DNA of 64,000 bases from Membranipora membranacea (lineage: Eukaryota > Bryozoa > Gymnolaemata > Cheilostomatida > Membraniporidae), in assembly GCA_914767715.1 (NCBI GenBank), contig OU612074.1, forward strand, positions 19,516,062-19,580,061, written 5' to 3'. Shown here piece by piece: positions 22,480-34,814 of the stretch (positions are counted from its first letter, which is position 1; every line of letters begins with the position of its first letter). The translations under genes and the position numbers were made by a program. The notes below the pieces were generated by a model. The model did no database searches, was not told the origin of the DNA, and saw nothing but the letters and a program-made list of their open reading frames with translations.

Positions 22480-23760
22480 ATTAGGGTAACGGTCTGCGTT
22501 GGCCATTGCCAATATATAGATACGTGAAAAAGATGATCTGGCGTTGTTGCAGCTTTCTGCAGTCTGCTGATGGCCTCCTGACTACAAAATGTTGTTCAGT
22601 ACAAGAGTTGTTGCGTCAGACTGTCTCTGAGGAAAAATCTCTTCCTGCAATTAGCGTGGCTAAACTAGCATCCACTGTTGACATTGGAAGATTTTCTTGT
22701 TGAATAAACTTGTTCAGCTCAGTAGGCTGCTCTTGATCATACATCATTACCTTTTGGACTTTAGGTGATACAGATCTTAACTCTGTTGGGCCTGTCACAG
22801 TTGGCCTAGGTCTAGGCATGAGCCTAATGCAAAATGGGTTAGCATGTTGTGGTGGTTTGGCTGAGACTGAGGCTGAGACATGACAGAAATACAGTGGCAG
22901 CCATTAATGCAGTCGGACTATCAACTGAATTACTTTACTATACAATACAGGCCCTTCTTGGGTGCCTGACATACAGTTGCCTATAACTGCCATGGCATGA
23001 TATAAAAAAAAAATTGACTGCCCTAATCAAAACAATAAAATACTGCCCTATTAATAAACAAGTTCCTTAATAGACCTAATAATAAAATACACCCTGCCCT
23101 TGTATTTTACTATTAAGTTAATATTAGAACCTCTTTGTCAACATGAGTCAACACCTTGTTTTACCTTCTTGATTTCACCAGAACAGTGGTGGTATCTCTG
23201 GTCTGCTTTTTTCATGTGGTTGAGAGACCGAGGTGAAAGTATTCTCTCAGCTTGTGTACTTTTTAGAGGCATTGGTTCCTGTTTTGCTTCAGTCTTATTT
23301 TCTGGTGCGGTTTTCTTTTCTTTTCTTTGACCCAGGTGGTAGGACATTGATTCCTGGTGTTGGTCAACCATACTGTCTTGGACTGCTTACTTTACCTGTT
23401 AAAAGTTTCTGTCTTTTCTTCCTGATTTTTGTCATTGATTCCCATTGCTGGTGTTTGGAGGAGGCTCCACTCTGTCCTCTACAGATATGGCCTGGACAAT
23501 ATGGTACATTATATCTGTTTTGTCTTTTGTCTCCCGCCTTGGTTTGACATAAATATCAACATTGTCAAGCACAAAATTGTATCGTGACCATTGATCCAAG
23601 TCTAGTTTGTGACGTTGGGCTATGCTATACAGCTTCTTAAGTAGGTTTTGATGTGTTACTGTGTCATACAGCTTTGCCACCCTATTCATACATGTGGCTG
23701 TTATGCCTCCATTAGATAGGATTATGCCATACATTGTGCGGAGGCAGAGAGGTGGTTGCT
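22480..23760 (-). pseudogene. DUF6589-like mobile-element protein, fragmented
   Basis: Minus-strand frames at 23734-23432, 23371-23138 and 22819-22616 lie in order but in different frames. The first contains KLYDTVTHQNLLKKLYSIAQ, then NFVLDNVDIYVKPRRETKDK and TDIMYHIVQAISVEDRVEPP. The D-N-x-D ... K-x-R ... YH-x(3)-A-x(3)-RV pattern resembles the core of DUF6589 proteins, a transposon-associated family in marine invertebrates. Assignment is by pattern only. Frame breaks indicate a relic. Confidence 0.5.
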
Positions 23761-24179
23761 GTTATTGCCAAACACTTGGCAACAGTAAAAGTGATGGCTG
23801 GATTCAGTCTGTTTAGACTTTTATTGGCCATAGTGTGCTGCTCCTTTCTTGTCGCGCCTGGGATTATTACTTGAACCAAAGTGGGTACACGTTCCTTGAT
23901 CTCTTCCCAAATATCCTGACAAAAAAAAATTTAATCAAAAGCAGGATATCATACCATGTTTTGACAAACAGAACTGATCAGACAATAAAAAAAGTTTGAG
24001 CGTAAATGATTATGCTTCATATAAACCATAAGGGTAGGAAGAAGGCATAAGTCTTCAGTGGTTACCAGTCAGCAGTAGGCTTCTTGGGGATGTTTTCAAC
24101 TTGACTTGCAGCTGAGGCCTCACTTGTATTATTGTAGTAGCTGGGCAGCCCACTCACTTATTACTGGCTTCTTTGTTGG

Positions 24180-24780
24180 GTTATTAAAAACGTGCTGCTA
24201 CTGAGTCTGTTTTGAACTGTTTTGCAGCGAGGGATGCTGGGGCAGTGGTGTGATAACCCTGGTAGTGCCTGATACAGTTGATAAAAGCCCTCCGTAAAGT
24301 CTCTGCATCTCCATTAGAATTATTTTGGAATGATTGGCATGTAACCTGATTGCATTGGGCTTGTCAACAAGCTTTTTTGTGCCATGTTCATCCACCGTCT
24401 CATTTTGTCCCTTTCGAGATGTGCTGTAAGGAGTTTTCTAACTGTTTCAGTCCATGCCAGCTGTCTAGCTGGTTTAAGGTCTCTGGCTGCTCTTATCTAA
24501 CATATCTGCTGATGCTAACATTGTTGTCATGGCAACGCTCGCCAATTGTTCCTAGTTTCTCGTGTCTCTGGGCTACACGGTCCTCAGATGTTACAGTCTT
24601 GAAAGCAACAACCTTTCTTGTGTTATTTCCGATACAAATAATGTCAGTTTGTCTTGAGTTTTTATGTGTCCCTTCATACCCATTAAATTTCCCAGTAGAT
24701 TTCACTGTCATGTCAATATCACCAAGTTCCTTCAAGCATCTTTTTAAACCTTTTTGTCGCCTAAATTTTTTTTAGTTTGA
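24180..24780 (-). pseudogene. Transposon-like ORF fragments, family uncertain
   Basis: The frame 24735-24493 contains KFNGYEGTHKNSRQTDIICI and NNTRKVVAFKTVTSEDRVA. The similarity is loose, to the segment that precedes the DGDSK block in Mutator-like or related transposases. Downstream, 24395-24198 is open with HANHSKIILMEMQRLYGGLL. The order suggests it could be part of the same dead element as 22480-23760. Confidence 0.35.
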
Positions 24781-24859
24781 TGTTTATATTATTCAGAGCG
24801 GTATAGGGCTGTAATGCTTGATCATTGGACGCTCTTAAAGTAACTCCTTGGCAGAATCT

Positions 24860-27786
24860 CTACCCCCAGCCTCCATAATCCAGGGCCTTCTGGAATATCT
24901 CCCTGTTGACAGACCCAACTGCTTGTAGTGAAGCAGGGAAGTTCTTTTTTTTCATGGTGTCAGGAATTTGATCACCTTTTCTTCCGTTCGGCTCAAATGC
25001 TTTCCGATCTGCAATATAAAATTGTTTTAGTTAATGGATTGTAAAATCCAACTTGGCACTTCATGCAATCCTGACTAGTGGGCAGGTATTATCTGCGTTT
25101 GCCATTGTTCATTGCAATCCATTCTCTCCTAAGCACAGCGAAATATAAAATTGACCATAAAAAGGCAATAATGGATAATATATAATAATAATGTAACGAG
25201 ATTTTATTTTGTGAGGTCAGCATCTCTTCAGGCATGTTCAGTAAGGGAACATTAATGCCTTCTTAAATACTGCTATTCAACTTACCATTGAACAGCTCCA
25301 AAAGAGTGAGGCCGAGAGACCACACGTCTGAAGCCTTGCTTGGCTTCCCTCTGCTGGTCAGTTGCAGCTCTGGGGCCATGTAATATGGTGTACCTTTGAA
25401 ATCAACAAGTCATGGTATTAAAGTGAGGCACACATGTCATGTAATGGAATAATAATCAGGATTTGAGAGCAAAAATAATAAAATGAAAAGGTACCTCTGG
25501 ACATTCAACATTTCAAAAGCTGCCATTTATATCAATTTGATGTGAACTTTATTTTGATATATGGGGATATTTCTGTAGACTTGTCAGGTTTCAATTGGTA
25601 ACTTTGTTGGCTATTTTACGGACATGAACCGCTAAAAAACTACTTTGGTATTCACAATCATTATTATTATTCCACAAAATATTCACGTAAACAGTTTACA
25701 CATAGTTTCTAGAAATTTTGACTTATTAACTCACCACTGTGTCTGCCAGCTGTAAGCGTCATTGATGAAGCATTGAAACAGGCGAGTCCCAAGTCTGCCA
25801 GTTTTGCTCTGGTACCAAACAGCTACAGAAAACAAGATATACAGATGTTGCTCCAGTGTGAAAGAGAATGTACCATATGCTGTTTAATTTAATATGTACA
25901 CATAACAATCTTGAGCATATGAAGACTTTGATTGATTGATTTGTGACATACATTATCATGACAGAGATGATCAAAAACTGTATGTCAACAATATAAAAAT
26001 TTTTGTTGTGGAAAATCCTAAAATGGTTAGAAGACCTACATTGCGAGTGCGGCACATTGCGAGAGGTCACTATTGGCTTTGAGTTAAAATTGATTCTATC
26101 ACGTAGTGGGTGTGAAGGATTCTCTAAAAGTTACTTTAATGATTTGCACACAAATCAAACATAAAATTGGTCGAGAACTTGTTAAGCTAAACATTCCTCA
26201 TCATAGTTAAATCCTGGATGGCTAACTCTCTAGGCATCCCTCTGAATAATTTCAAGTCTTGTCTTATTATGGTCTGATAAAAAGGATACAAAGCTGGAAT
26301 GGGGTAGCAGATAAATTGACTTTCATGTAAATGAAACATAAGCCCACTACAAATGACTTTATACTATCCAAAAATGTTATAAGTGATAGTATTTTATTTC
26401 CAAAATGCACATTGGTAGAGAATTCATAACTGATATACATACATAAATATATATATATATAAGCAATGTGAGATTACAGCTCTAACTGTATTGGAAATGA
26501 AATGAGGCATTATAAACTGACCAGTATATTGAGTGGTTTTATATCCTGGTGGAGGATACCACGGCTGTGTAGGAACTGGATGGCTCCTACTACATCCCTT
26601 GCAATGTTCTGCTTTGTGAGGAAGCCCTGTTAACAAAATTAACACACAGAATTAATTTAGTAAATTTATACAATATTCTCTTTAGCTTGCCAGGCTCTGT
26701 CATTCACTTGTTTGATTACGCAAAGCCAAAATGTGAATCTATGTCAGAATTAACTCTCAGGGGAAGACCCTGTGATCTGTCATTAACATTGGGTATGGTT
26801 GCTGACACTTGCTATTGCTGCGCTTTAGAGCTGGTATGTTTTGAAGTGCTAACAACTGGAACAGGTTGCAAATTAATAGTTAGTTCATAGATCAATCGAC
26901 CAGTCAACAAAAACTTGATCAACCTTGGTCTGTATTACGTATATGTAATGTCCATTATCGAAAAATATCTATTGTATCAAGGAAGATGAAGACGGTTTGG
27001 TTACCTTTTTGATGAATCTTGTGGCCTTATGCTGGATATAGGCTGACAGGTCCCTGTCAGCCTTTTCCGAGACCACACCTACGTAATCTCTTAGCTGGAC
27101 CAGCCTGTACAGCGTCACAATACATGGGTGTGAAAGTCTCCTGGAAAAAAAATTCAGACATAGACACACAATCAGATTGCTAAAAACCCTGGTTCCGACA
27201 GTGATACAACTAATGCATTTCGATTTTTAAGTTCATGCTCAGATTTTTTCTTATAGCACCATGAGCGAATGTGCAAATTGGTAACAACCCCTCTGGGGTC
27301 TCTCACTACCGGTTTCACCCATTTTATCGTCCCAAACTAAGAAATCAATATAGCTGCCAACTATGAAAATTGTTCTGAATGTCTGCGATTAACAATCATG
27401 CTGTCAGGGAGGGCGACGCTTTACATTGGGAACCTTTACACAAAATTCAATAAGAGGACTCAGGTTACAACATCTGCATTTGCCTATCATCAGCTAGTTG
27501 CTCCTCAGTTCATGAAATAAAATTCACTTCAAGACTTCATAAGACAAATTGGCTATGTCCTGCCTTTTCACAAGCAATGAGTTAACCATGGTTTAGAAGC
27601 CGACGATAAGTTCAACTTACAGCATCATTTGCACCTCGCTGTCATCAGCATAGTCCTCCAGTTTGGCAGGCTCTGAGAAGAATTTTATGGCAACATGCAT
27701 ACTTGAATAGCTCCCTGAGTAGACCTTAGCAGATACCCCACTTCCCAAACATGTCTGGTGGACCTTTACATCTTCTGTGGGTAACA
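24860..27786 (-). CDS. Protein kinase, six 3' exons (copy 1, intact to stop)
   Basis: Exons 27786-27621, 27140-27005, 26626-26522, 25822-25735, 25393-25286 and 25008-24860, all with GT-AG borders and matching phases. Motifs in order: glycine loop [20 protein letters not shown] (catalytic Lys), [26 protein letters not shown] (catalytic loop with HQD in place of HRD), ADLGLACF (DLG in place of DFG), [10 protein letters not shown] and [13 protein letters not shown]. The stop TAG is at 24860-24862, after ALDYGGWG. Lys, catalytic Asp and metal-binding Asn/Asp are kept, so activity is plausible. The lobe ends early: helices G-I are short and divergent. Family probably a Ser/Thr or dual-specificity kinase; substrate unknown. 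The exon(s) 5' of the glycine loop are not identified. The 9-kb duplication begins inside exon 25822-25735. Confidence 0.9.
25940..26260 (+). repeat. Interspersed repeat shared with 58230-58610
   Basis: Shared landmarks: 'cattatcatgacagagatga', 'aaaatttttgttgt' against 'aatttttttgttat', 'taaaatggtt' against 'taaaatagtt', and 'cctcatcatagttaaatcctgg' against 'cctcataattgaattcaggg'. Diverged and non-coding. Present again in copy 2 at about 34949-35269. Confidence 0.65.
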
Positions 27787-27901
27787 CTACATTTAGAGAA
27801 AACAAATTAAACTGTTATTCCAGCCATAAAAAGTACAGTATAATTTGGCAACATTCAAGATCATTGTTATCATGAATTTTGAAGTAAAATAGCATTTTTT
27901 T

Positions 27902-28600
27902 TCACCAGAAAGGGAGGCAACTTATTCTTATCGGCTCGAGCCGGATTCGTTGCTGCACAGCACCATGCCGTATATGTCGAGTGATTGCCTGACCAGTCCT
28001 GTGATGAAAATTTTCCCAGATTACCTTCTTCATATCTGGCATGGTTTGATTGTCCCTTACGGCAGCCCCATATTGCCCCTGTATTAACTTAATTGTTTTT
28101 TGGGACAGCCGTCCCACCCCCCCCCCCCCCCCCCCCGGTTCAATATAATTGGCTCAAGACTTGTTCGCTACTAATTTAGCAAGCTGCTTACCATCTCTAT
28201 TTACTATAAACTTCTTCCCCTTGTTCTCTTTCATAACATTCATCAATCCTATCCCCATCTGTTTGATGTCTCAGGTACACTCAAGCTTATCGATCTGTGT
28301 GTCATTGTACACCATGTTGGGGACAAAGTCCGCAGGACGGTAGTGGACAACAGTACTTGGTAAATTTGAGTGTATGTAGACTCTCTGATCGCTGAAAAAT
28401 GAACAGGGCACCAGCACCTTACATCGCACCAGGTGGGCTGTCATGGTTTTTAGCGCACTCATGACCCTGAGCTATAGTTGACAGCTTGGTGTTATCATTG
28501 TTCTGTTGTACACATTGTGCGCAAAAACTGCTACGCGTCTCAGTATGCACAAATTTGTAACCTCCATGTTTGCCTATAACGTACAAACAAGACACATGTC
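27902..28600 (-). pseudogene. Mutator-like transposase relic in unit copy 1
   Basis: Minus strand, from high to low coordinate: FCAQCVQQNNDNTKLSTIAQ then HECAKNHDSPPGAM (28600-28400), VYNDTQIDKLECT, a stop, DIKQMGIGLMNVMKENKGKK, and after a C20 tract GRLSQKTIKLIQGQYGAAVR. The blocks align in order with the relic at 21472-22330 and with the Mutator-like transposase domain. Several stops, frame shifts and the poly-C insertion show it is dead. A frame at 28981-28706 may be its N-terminal part. Confidence 0.75.
28117..28136 (+). repeat. C20 tract
   Basis: Twenty C in unit copy 1; nineteen at 37126-37144 in copy 2. One of only two visible differences between copies. Confidence 0.95.
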
Positions 28601-29369
28601 ACTGTTGCGAGAAATGAATCCTCTTTTCTGCCAAGTTCAATCGACTGATACAGAAATGTTCCGGCTACCAAGTTATTTGGGACTTCCTTAGTACTGCTGC
28701 GTTGCTCATCGATCGCTTCGCCAAGTCTTCTGCTTTGATGGTGATAGCTTCAATTTGGCTTGGTATGATATTGCTGAGACTGGAGATGGAGCTCTAAAAC
28801 TAGTATCATAGCATGGTCTTTCCTGTTTCTGTGTCCACAAACGATCAAGGCATAGGTCCATGGTTCCATCTTGACTGTGGTTGTAAACCGACATCCGGAG
28901 TTCCTTTCTCTCTTGGCTGCTTGCCTCTGTTTTTTGACACTGTAATATAGCAGCTAGTGGCATGTAATCGCCCGTATCCACTTTGATATCTTTCAGAACG
29001 GAGATTGTCGCTATCTTTCTAGATGATCAATATTGTCCAATTGCGCAACGTATTAATGAGATGAGCGCCATTTACCTTTCACAACATGCCAAGGGTCAAA
29101 AACCTAGAACCTTTGGCTTCTCTTTCCACATGAAAGCCTACAGTCCTGTGGGTGCTGTTCATGCTGGTAATTTTGTCAACCAATGGTTATCTCTGTCTCT
29201 AAGTCTGGCCTCACAGAGTTTTATCTCTCTTTTCAAATCTGTAATCATACCTCCCAGCTTGTTAGCAGGCAATTAGAACAAACTCATTCTCAAACATCTT
29301 CTGTGACGAGTGACAAGTGTAGTTTCTCAGCATAGTTCCTGTTCCTTATCCTGGTACTGTAACAGTACT

Positions 29370-29384
29370 CCCCCCCCCCCCCCC
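29370..29384 (+). repeat. C15 tract
   Basis: Fifteen C in copy 1; fourteen at 38378-38391 in copy 2. Confidence 0.95.
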
Positions 29385-29520
29385 GATCAGTTACATACCA
29401 AATGGCCAAACTCGATTTTTTTTACAAAAATATCCCGCATATTCTTGGAGGCAGATGAAGCCATATCAACCTCCTTTAGTTGTGCACTTCAGTAATAGAA
29501 GATGATCAAGGTTGGGAGGG
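29385..29520 (-). pseudogene. MADF-domain exon fragment
   Basis: Sequence after the C-tract, from 'caaactcgattttttttac' to 'gatgatcaagg', can be aligned with the MADF exon and its upstream intron at about 56610-56770 (shared 'gcagatg-agccatatca-cctcct'). It is short and broken, with no open frame of note. Repeated at about 38392-38527. Confidence 0.45.
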
Positions 29521-29912
29521 AACTGGTTGGGTGAGGGGCAGCACCCTGCGGAAAGTCTTTTTGAAAAAAGAGTGAAATGATATTGGTCACTGAGTGAGTA
29601 CAAGGAGATAAACTTTGTTCAAGTTGGGTTAATTATTATTATTTTTGAAATTATTATTTTTATATTATATATATATTGTAAGCTTATGAGGTAGGTATCC
29701 ATGGTATCTGGGTGCCAGTGAGCATCTGCAATGTGGTTAAGCTTGGATATTAATGCCTGTTTTATTTTTATATATTAGTTTATTTTATTAAATTTTTGTT
29801 AGATCAGGATTGTTTAAACATTTCATTTAGCCTAATACAGTAAATAAGCAATAACCATGCAAAATATAACGAGCTACAATTTAGAAGGCAGGCCCCAACA
29901 AGAAGCAAGTTT
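29521..29912. other. AT-rich non-coding stretch
   Basis: A/T-rich with a TATATATATAT run at about 29665; no gene seen. Duplicated at 38528-38919. Confidence 0.4.
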
Positions 29913-30300
29913 TTAATATCGGCAATAATGATGATCAAAATATTCACAAATTATAATCACAATCTGTTTGTCCCTGAGGAGTTCTAGTTTGTCATCAAAG
30001 ACACCCTCTGTACAATTGGCAAGAACGTCTTTTCCAAAGAGAATGTCATCTAAACGTTCCATTGAAGCATAAGTGCTTTCACCTGCACCAATTTCCTTGG
30101 TTTCTTTATATGCCTTGTGCATATAATGTGCTGTACTTTTCTGAAAGGTTCTGCCAATCCTTGCATTATTGCAGTTTGGCTGTCACTGCCAAGTATGAGC
30201 TTTCCGTCTACCATTGTCTTGTCACAAGAGGGGTAACTATAAAGGGTGTACTGGGATGGGCGACTATCACAACCTCAGCACAATGGGCAACAGAATGATG
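29913..30300 (-). pseudogene. MULE-type transposase fragment, unit copy 1
   Basis: Minus strand: YSYPSCDKTMVDGKLILGSD, SQTAIMQGLAEPFRKVQHII and CTRH, then in a second frame GESTYASMERLDDILFGKDV and CTEGVFDDKLELLRDK. The sequence D-G-x-x-A ... C-x-RH ... LDDIFG ... F-D-x-x-L-E-L is the block order found after the first Asp in one MULE subfamily of marine invertebrates. Frame changes midway, so it is a relic. Whether it belongs with 27902-28600 is uncertain. Confidence 0.55.
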
Positions 30301-30645
30301 CAATTTGATACTATAAATGATCTCTTTTATTATCGTGTCATACTAGACATAGCAACAAAATCTTTTAAGAAAAAGAAATACCTCCATATGACTGCAATGA
30401 CTGCAATGAAAGAATACAAACTTATCCAGTTCATCCTACTCTCCGTCCCCTACTTCTGGCTGAGTTTCCTCTGTTGCCTCCTGTGGTGTTGCCTTGCGGC
30501 AATTTGTAGAGGCTCTTTTTGTACTTGGTGTTTTTGAGAAGCATATATTATATCCCATTCTGCCTGGGATATTCAATAAATCACATCTCCTGAAAATAAA
30601 CTACAATATTTTCGGTCAATCAGCAAAATGAGTCTAAAATTAAGA

Positions 30646-31545
30646 TTAAAGATTAAAATATGATATGCTGGTAAAAATAATATGAGCTAAAATGATAATA
30701 ACTGTATAAAATACTGGAATGAAATAATTATAGCCGGTGTCAAGAGCTGCAAATGTTAAATTATCAAATAACAAAGGTAAAAATACACTTCTTCCATTAC
30801 TATCATTAGAGTAGGATGATGTACTGTCTGAGTTAGAGTATGATGCCAGGTCATCCATGTATGAGTGGGAATTATTGTTTGACAAAAGTGCTTTTTGGAT
30901 ACCTGCGAGAAATTGCTTCTGCTGGTCAGGTCGCAGCATTCTGTGCTGGCATGCAATCATTTGCCCTGCATTATCAGAGGCATCTTTGTCTTCTGGCTTG
31001 AAGTGGTTATTCATCTTACTTTTCTGGTCAACTATAGCCTTCTCGACAGGGTCAACCACACTTGTAGGTTTTCTTTTTCTCGCTGTTGGTGCTGAAGGAG
31101 AAGGAAAGGTTGGTGGTGCCGCGGGTGTCGGTGTAAGTGTCGGTGTAGTTTGAACATGAGATGTAGAGGCAGGCGGCAGGTTGAGGCAGGTGACGGGTTG
31201 ATAGTGGCAGGTTGCAGTGGCAGTGGAGAATTTTGATTTTAGTATTTTGTCAACTCATACCATGCTCAAAATATTGGCATGTGCATCGGTGATCGGTATA
31301 CCACACCCCAACAATTGATGAGGCAGGCATGTTTTCATTACTTAACGAGTCAACTCTCTCTAGAGGAGTTAGAGAGTTATGAAGGGCAGACTGCTGTAGA
31401 GGGGTAGTCTGCTGACTGGAGACAGTGATGGCGAATTAATCTCAAATGTGGCCTTACATCTAATGTCTCGGATTTGTCTGTTGACCATCTCCTCCTTATA
31501 CTTATTGTTCATATAGTCCAAGGACTCTGCAATCTCCTTGGCAAA
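30646..31545 (-). pseudogene. MADF-BESS protein, C-terminal part, unit copy 1
   Basis: The minus-strand frame 31059-30646 encodes VDPVEKAIVDQKSKMNNHFK, DKDASDNAGQMIACQHRMLR and DQQKQFLAGIQKALLSNNNS, followed by a Ser/Asp-rich stretch. This linker plus a short helical D-x-x-F/Q-x-x-x-I/L repeat resembles the BESS-like tail of MADF proteins. Upstream (31545-31250) encodes RQIRDIRCKAT and a Ser/Pro linker. It is homologous to 52215-56195, but the MADF exon is absent and the homology stops abruptly at 31545. MADF-BESS genes are chromatin or transcription factors and are also carried by PIF/Harbinger-type elements. Confidence 0.55.
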
Positions 31546-32955
31546 TGCTGCAACACAATTCTTGTGCGATATGTAACATGGAGCTGTTTTTTTTTCTCAC
31601 ACGTTGTGTGCAGATTAATTAAAAAAAAACAGGATTTACATGTCTTCGAAACTTTAATTATCCGAACATGTTTTAATAGGTACCATACGAGTGTTATAAT
31701 ATGCATACTCTGGGATGTATAGTTACACACACAAATCTTGAAACATGAAATAGAAACTTTCAAATTTGCACATTACTTGTGTATTGTCTTGCTATCTGAT
31801 TATAGTCTGTACAAAAATATGTAAACGTACATAGGAAAATGTAGTATTTATTATTTATATATTATGTATTAAATGTGCATATTGAGATCAGCTGCATGTA
31901 TCCACTAAAATTAAAATATCGAATGTGACTATGTGAAAGTATAACTGTACTCGCCAGATTGTTATGGGAAGTACGATAACATAATGCCATAGGTTATCAA
32001 AAATATAAATATGCTAGCTATTCACTTATCTTGATTCTGAGCAATCAGTTATATTCCTATACAGACAGTTAATTTTCTGGTAGCCAAGTACTATATACTA
32101 ATTGTTTGCGAAGGAAGGTAAAGAAATACATGCACATGTAATAGGACATACATATGTATGCCAAAATTGATTGTTTCTGGACTTGTTGATATGTCGTCAT
32201 CGAAACATGTCTGTTTTATAGACAAGCACTGCATCTTTAGGTGAAGTGGTGCCTCCAAGTACATCACTTGCAACATGTCTACAAAATGATTGATATTGTT
32301 ATAACTATGTGCAGTATATGTACAGTATATGGCATGTTTATGAATTGTACTAAGTTATACACAATAAAGGCAACGAATTATTATCATACATATGACATGT
32401 TGGACATTTATAAACCATATAAATGTGTTGCTTTTCTCATTACTCGAAGTTCAATTATGAGTTGCCTACTCCTTGAATATTTCCATCAACGTGGTGATGA
32501 CAACTTTATTAACTATCTTATGACACTGCGACGAGTACAGTACAGCAGAGCCTGGAGTCAAATGCGATTCAAATCGTTGAAATCAGGCACTGTTATATTA
32601 CATAAATATAACATAATTTCCTTGCAAATTGCTACCTGAAGATTTCAAGTGGCTTCTCTGCCGCACCTTCACGTTTTGCCCTATGGAAAATTTAATCAAC
32701 TAACTTCTGATATTAGGAGAACTAAAAATTTTCAACAACTATTATAGGTTGCCACCTGCTCCATTGGCATAAACCTGATAATAAGAAGGCATATCATTCC
32801 AGGGCCTGATTATTGTCTTATTTCTAACTGCAAAGAAAAATGTTTAAGTAATTAATTTTTTATATATTTCTTGACTTGACCACTGTAGGAGGGTAGAGCA
32901 AAGGTTTATTAAAATTGTATGGCCAATGTCTAGAGCATGCTTATCCTTAATCCAC
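31546..32955. other. AT-rich non-coding stretch within the unit
   Basis: No exon recognised; the open frames at 31474-31763 and 32241-32639 lack motifs. Duplicated at 40553-41962. Confidence 0.4.
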
Positions 32956-33834
32956 CTACTTCATCTGCATCACGATGTCAGCTGGCGATTTTCCCTCAGT
33001 GATTTCTGCCAAATCACTAATATTTAGCCCACTAACATCTGCCGGAATAGTATTGTGATGCAACCCAAGAACCAATCTCTCTACGAACTTATCTCTGGTC
33101 TCCTAAAATTATTGCGAATAAATAATTAATGACAAGCTGTACACAATGAAATCATAAATTAGTGATGTCATGACATCAGGGAGCGAGAAACAGTCACAGC
33201 ACCCATACTGTTTCTCTGGAATACCTTACTTCCTTATATAGATGTATAAACACCGTCTTTTATTTAGATGGACACCCCCAGTGGTCTAAGTTTTTTCTTT
33301 GTGGGAAATCAATCCTCTGGGTTGAAAATTGTTTTGAGAATTCTTTGCAATTTCTAGATCAAATTATGAAGAAATATGGATCTGTAATAGTATGATAGAT
33401 TTCTGGGCAAAAGACACAACTTCACACTGTTTTTGCACAGAATCCAGTGGGAACTATATTCTAAAGTTTGCCCCTCTATATTTCTTTGTGGGAACACAGC
33501 TCCCACTCACTCAGAACACTGGACATCCCCTTAAATATCCACTAGATATCCTTGATCACAAAACATTTTTATAGCTCCACACACAACCAACCAGCAGTTG
33601 CAGGTGCATCATCACAGAGTCAGTGTCACAGATCCAGCCCGGAAGGTGAGTTGACTGTTTAGTTTAGACCTATTAGTTCAGGTTCACAAGTCAATATATA
33701 GGTGATTTAATCCTGGCTGGCTTACCTTATCAGGCATCTCAATGTGGATATGCCGACCCGGCCTCCGTATGAAGGCTGGGTCGATCCTTCCCTCAGGTTT
33801 GAGGTTGCCATCACAGGCACTTGTTCGGCAAGCC
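32956..33834 (-). pseudogene. AAA ATPase, last two exons, unit copy 1
   Basis: Exon 33834-33726 reads AEQVPVMATSNL in one frame and EGRIDPAFIRRPGRHIHIEM PDK in the next. This is the sensor-1/arginine-finger region of AAA ATPases (ATTN...IDPALxRPGR), with a one-base frame shift near 33795-33800. Exon 33102-32956 (phase 0) continues ETRDKFVERLVLGLHHNTIP and DLAEITEGKSPADIVMQMK, then TAG. This is the C-terminal lid helix region (T-x-G-x-S-x-A-D). The Walker A and B exons are not found in the unit. It could be the 3' end of a gene whose 5' exons lie beyond 43822. The frame shift argues for a pseudogene or a base error. Confidence 0.7.
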
Positions 33835-33882
33835 CTTGAAATAACATAAAGAATTATAACTGCCATTATTATTGGCATATGT

Positions 33883-34131
33883 ATGGGTCTAAGTCATTGC
33901 GGAGAAGGTTACCCCTCTAGATTACAGGTACAGGGACCCATGGTACTCAAGCCGCACCCTATACCCTTACCCGCAGGAGATCCGGCTACTCTTATTATCG
34001 AAGAGGCAGAGGGGGATCTTTTTACTGCATGTGGGGTGTGCAAACATACAGTGGACCTTCTATTATCATTGAAACCCCATATCGTGGCGTTCCTGAACGC
34101 GTTTTACCCGATATTCGGAGAAACTGTCTAG
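33883..34131 (+). other. Open frame of 82 codons, unassigned
   Basis: Less AT-rich than its surroundings and open for 82 codons, with LKPHPIPLPAGDPATLIIEE and DLFTACGVCKHTVDLLLSLK. No family recognised. It may be a captured fragment. Repeated at 42890-43138. Confidence 0.2.
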
Positions 34132-34814
34132 ATAATACTACCGTGATGAAAATCCAATTTGACATCGCCAAACTCTACAAAAAGCAATGGTTTGCCTGAT
34201 GTTTGGTGCTGCCATTTATATAACATCATAATGACAATCCAGCTCGTCATCTCCGAGTTCCATTAAAATTTCTTGATTTAAATGACTAGGCGACTTGCAC
34301 AGTACGGCCATGACAGTAAGACAACAGCCATTGCTGCAGCACGTCAGCTTTCAAATTAAACTCATTGTCATTTTATTAGGAAAGAGTGTGGTGAATTTCG
34401 TGTTTTATTTATTGCAAAATACCTGTTTAATGATAAATATATACCTTTATGATGAAAAATTTTGTTTATCAAAAGTAAAAATGGAGGAGGAGAAAAATTT
34501 AATTGGTTTGATAGCTTTGCTGCAGGAGTCATCGCTCTCACCATTCAGAGTAAGCTCTATGACTTTCTAAAAAGGAGAATAACAACACAGTTGGTTTCCT
34601 ACAATGCATTTGGTCCTTTGTATTCTAAGGAGTTGTCCTCTCTTGGTCAGAGGTCTCAACTCAATAGTTGAACGATTCGTTTGATAGAATGGCAACAGAG
34701 CCAGATGGTACACTCAAAGTAGGGCTCATATAGTAAAAAGTGATCACGCACTTAGAATTTGCCTAGCAATGACCTTTGTTATTTGTTTGTTATTTTTGCA
34801 GAGAAACTAAGCTA

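Larger units (their letters stand above)
25806..34814. repeat. 9-kb tandem duplication, copy 1 (9,009 bp)
   Basis: From GCTCTGGTACCAAACAGC (25806) to GAGAAACTAAGCTA (34814) the text recurs from 34815. The offset is 9009 at the left, 9008 after the first poly-C tract (20 C here, 19 in copy 2) and 9007 after the second (15 against 14). I saw no other difference. It contains kinase exons, MULE-like relics, a MADF/BESS relic and the AAA C-terminal exons. Junction overlap with the flanks is about 1 bp (G), so there is no flanking repeat to drive unequal crossing-over. Confidence 0.95.

Noticed and set aside
26687-26890. Plus-strand open frame in a kinase intron
   Set aside because: No motif and lies between two well-defined minus-strand exons; identical copy in the duplicate gives no added support.
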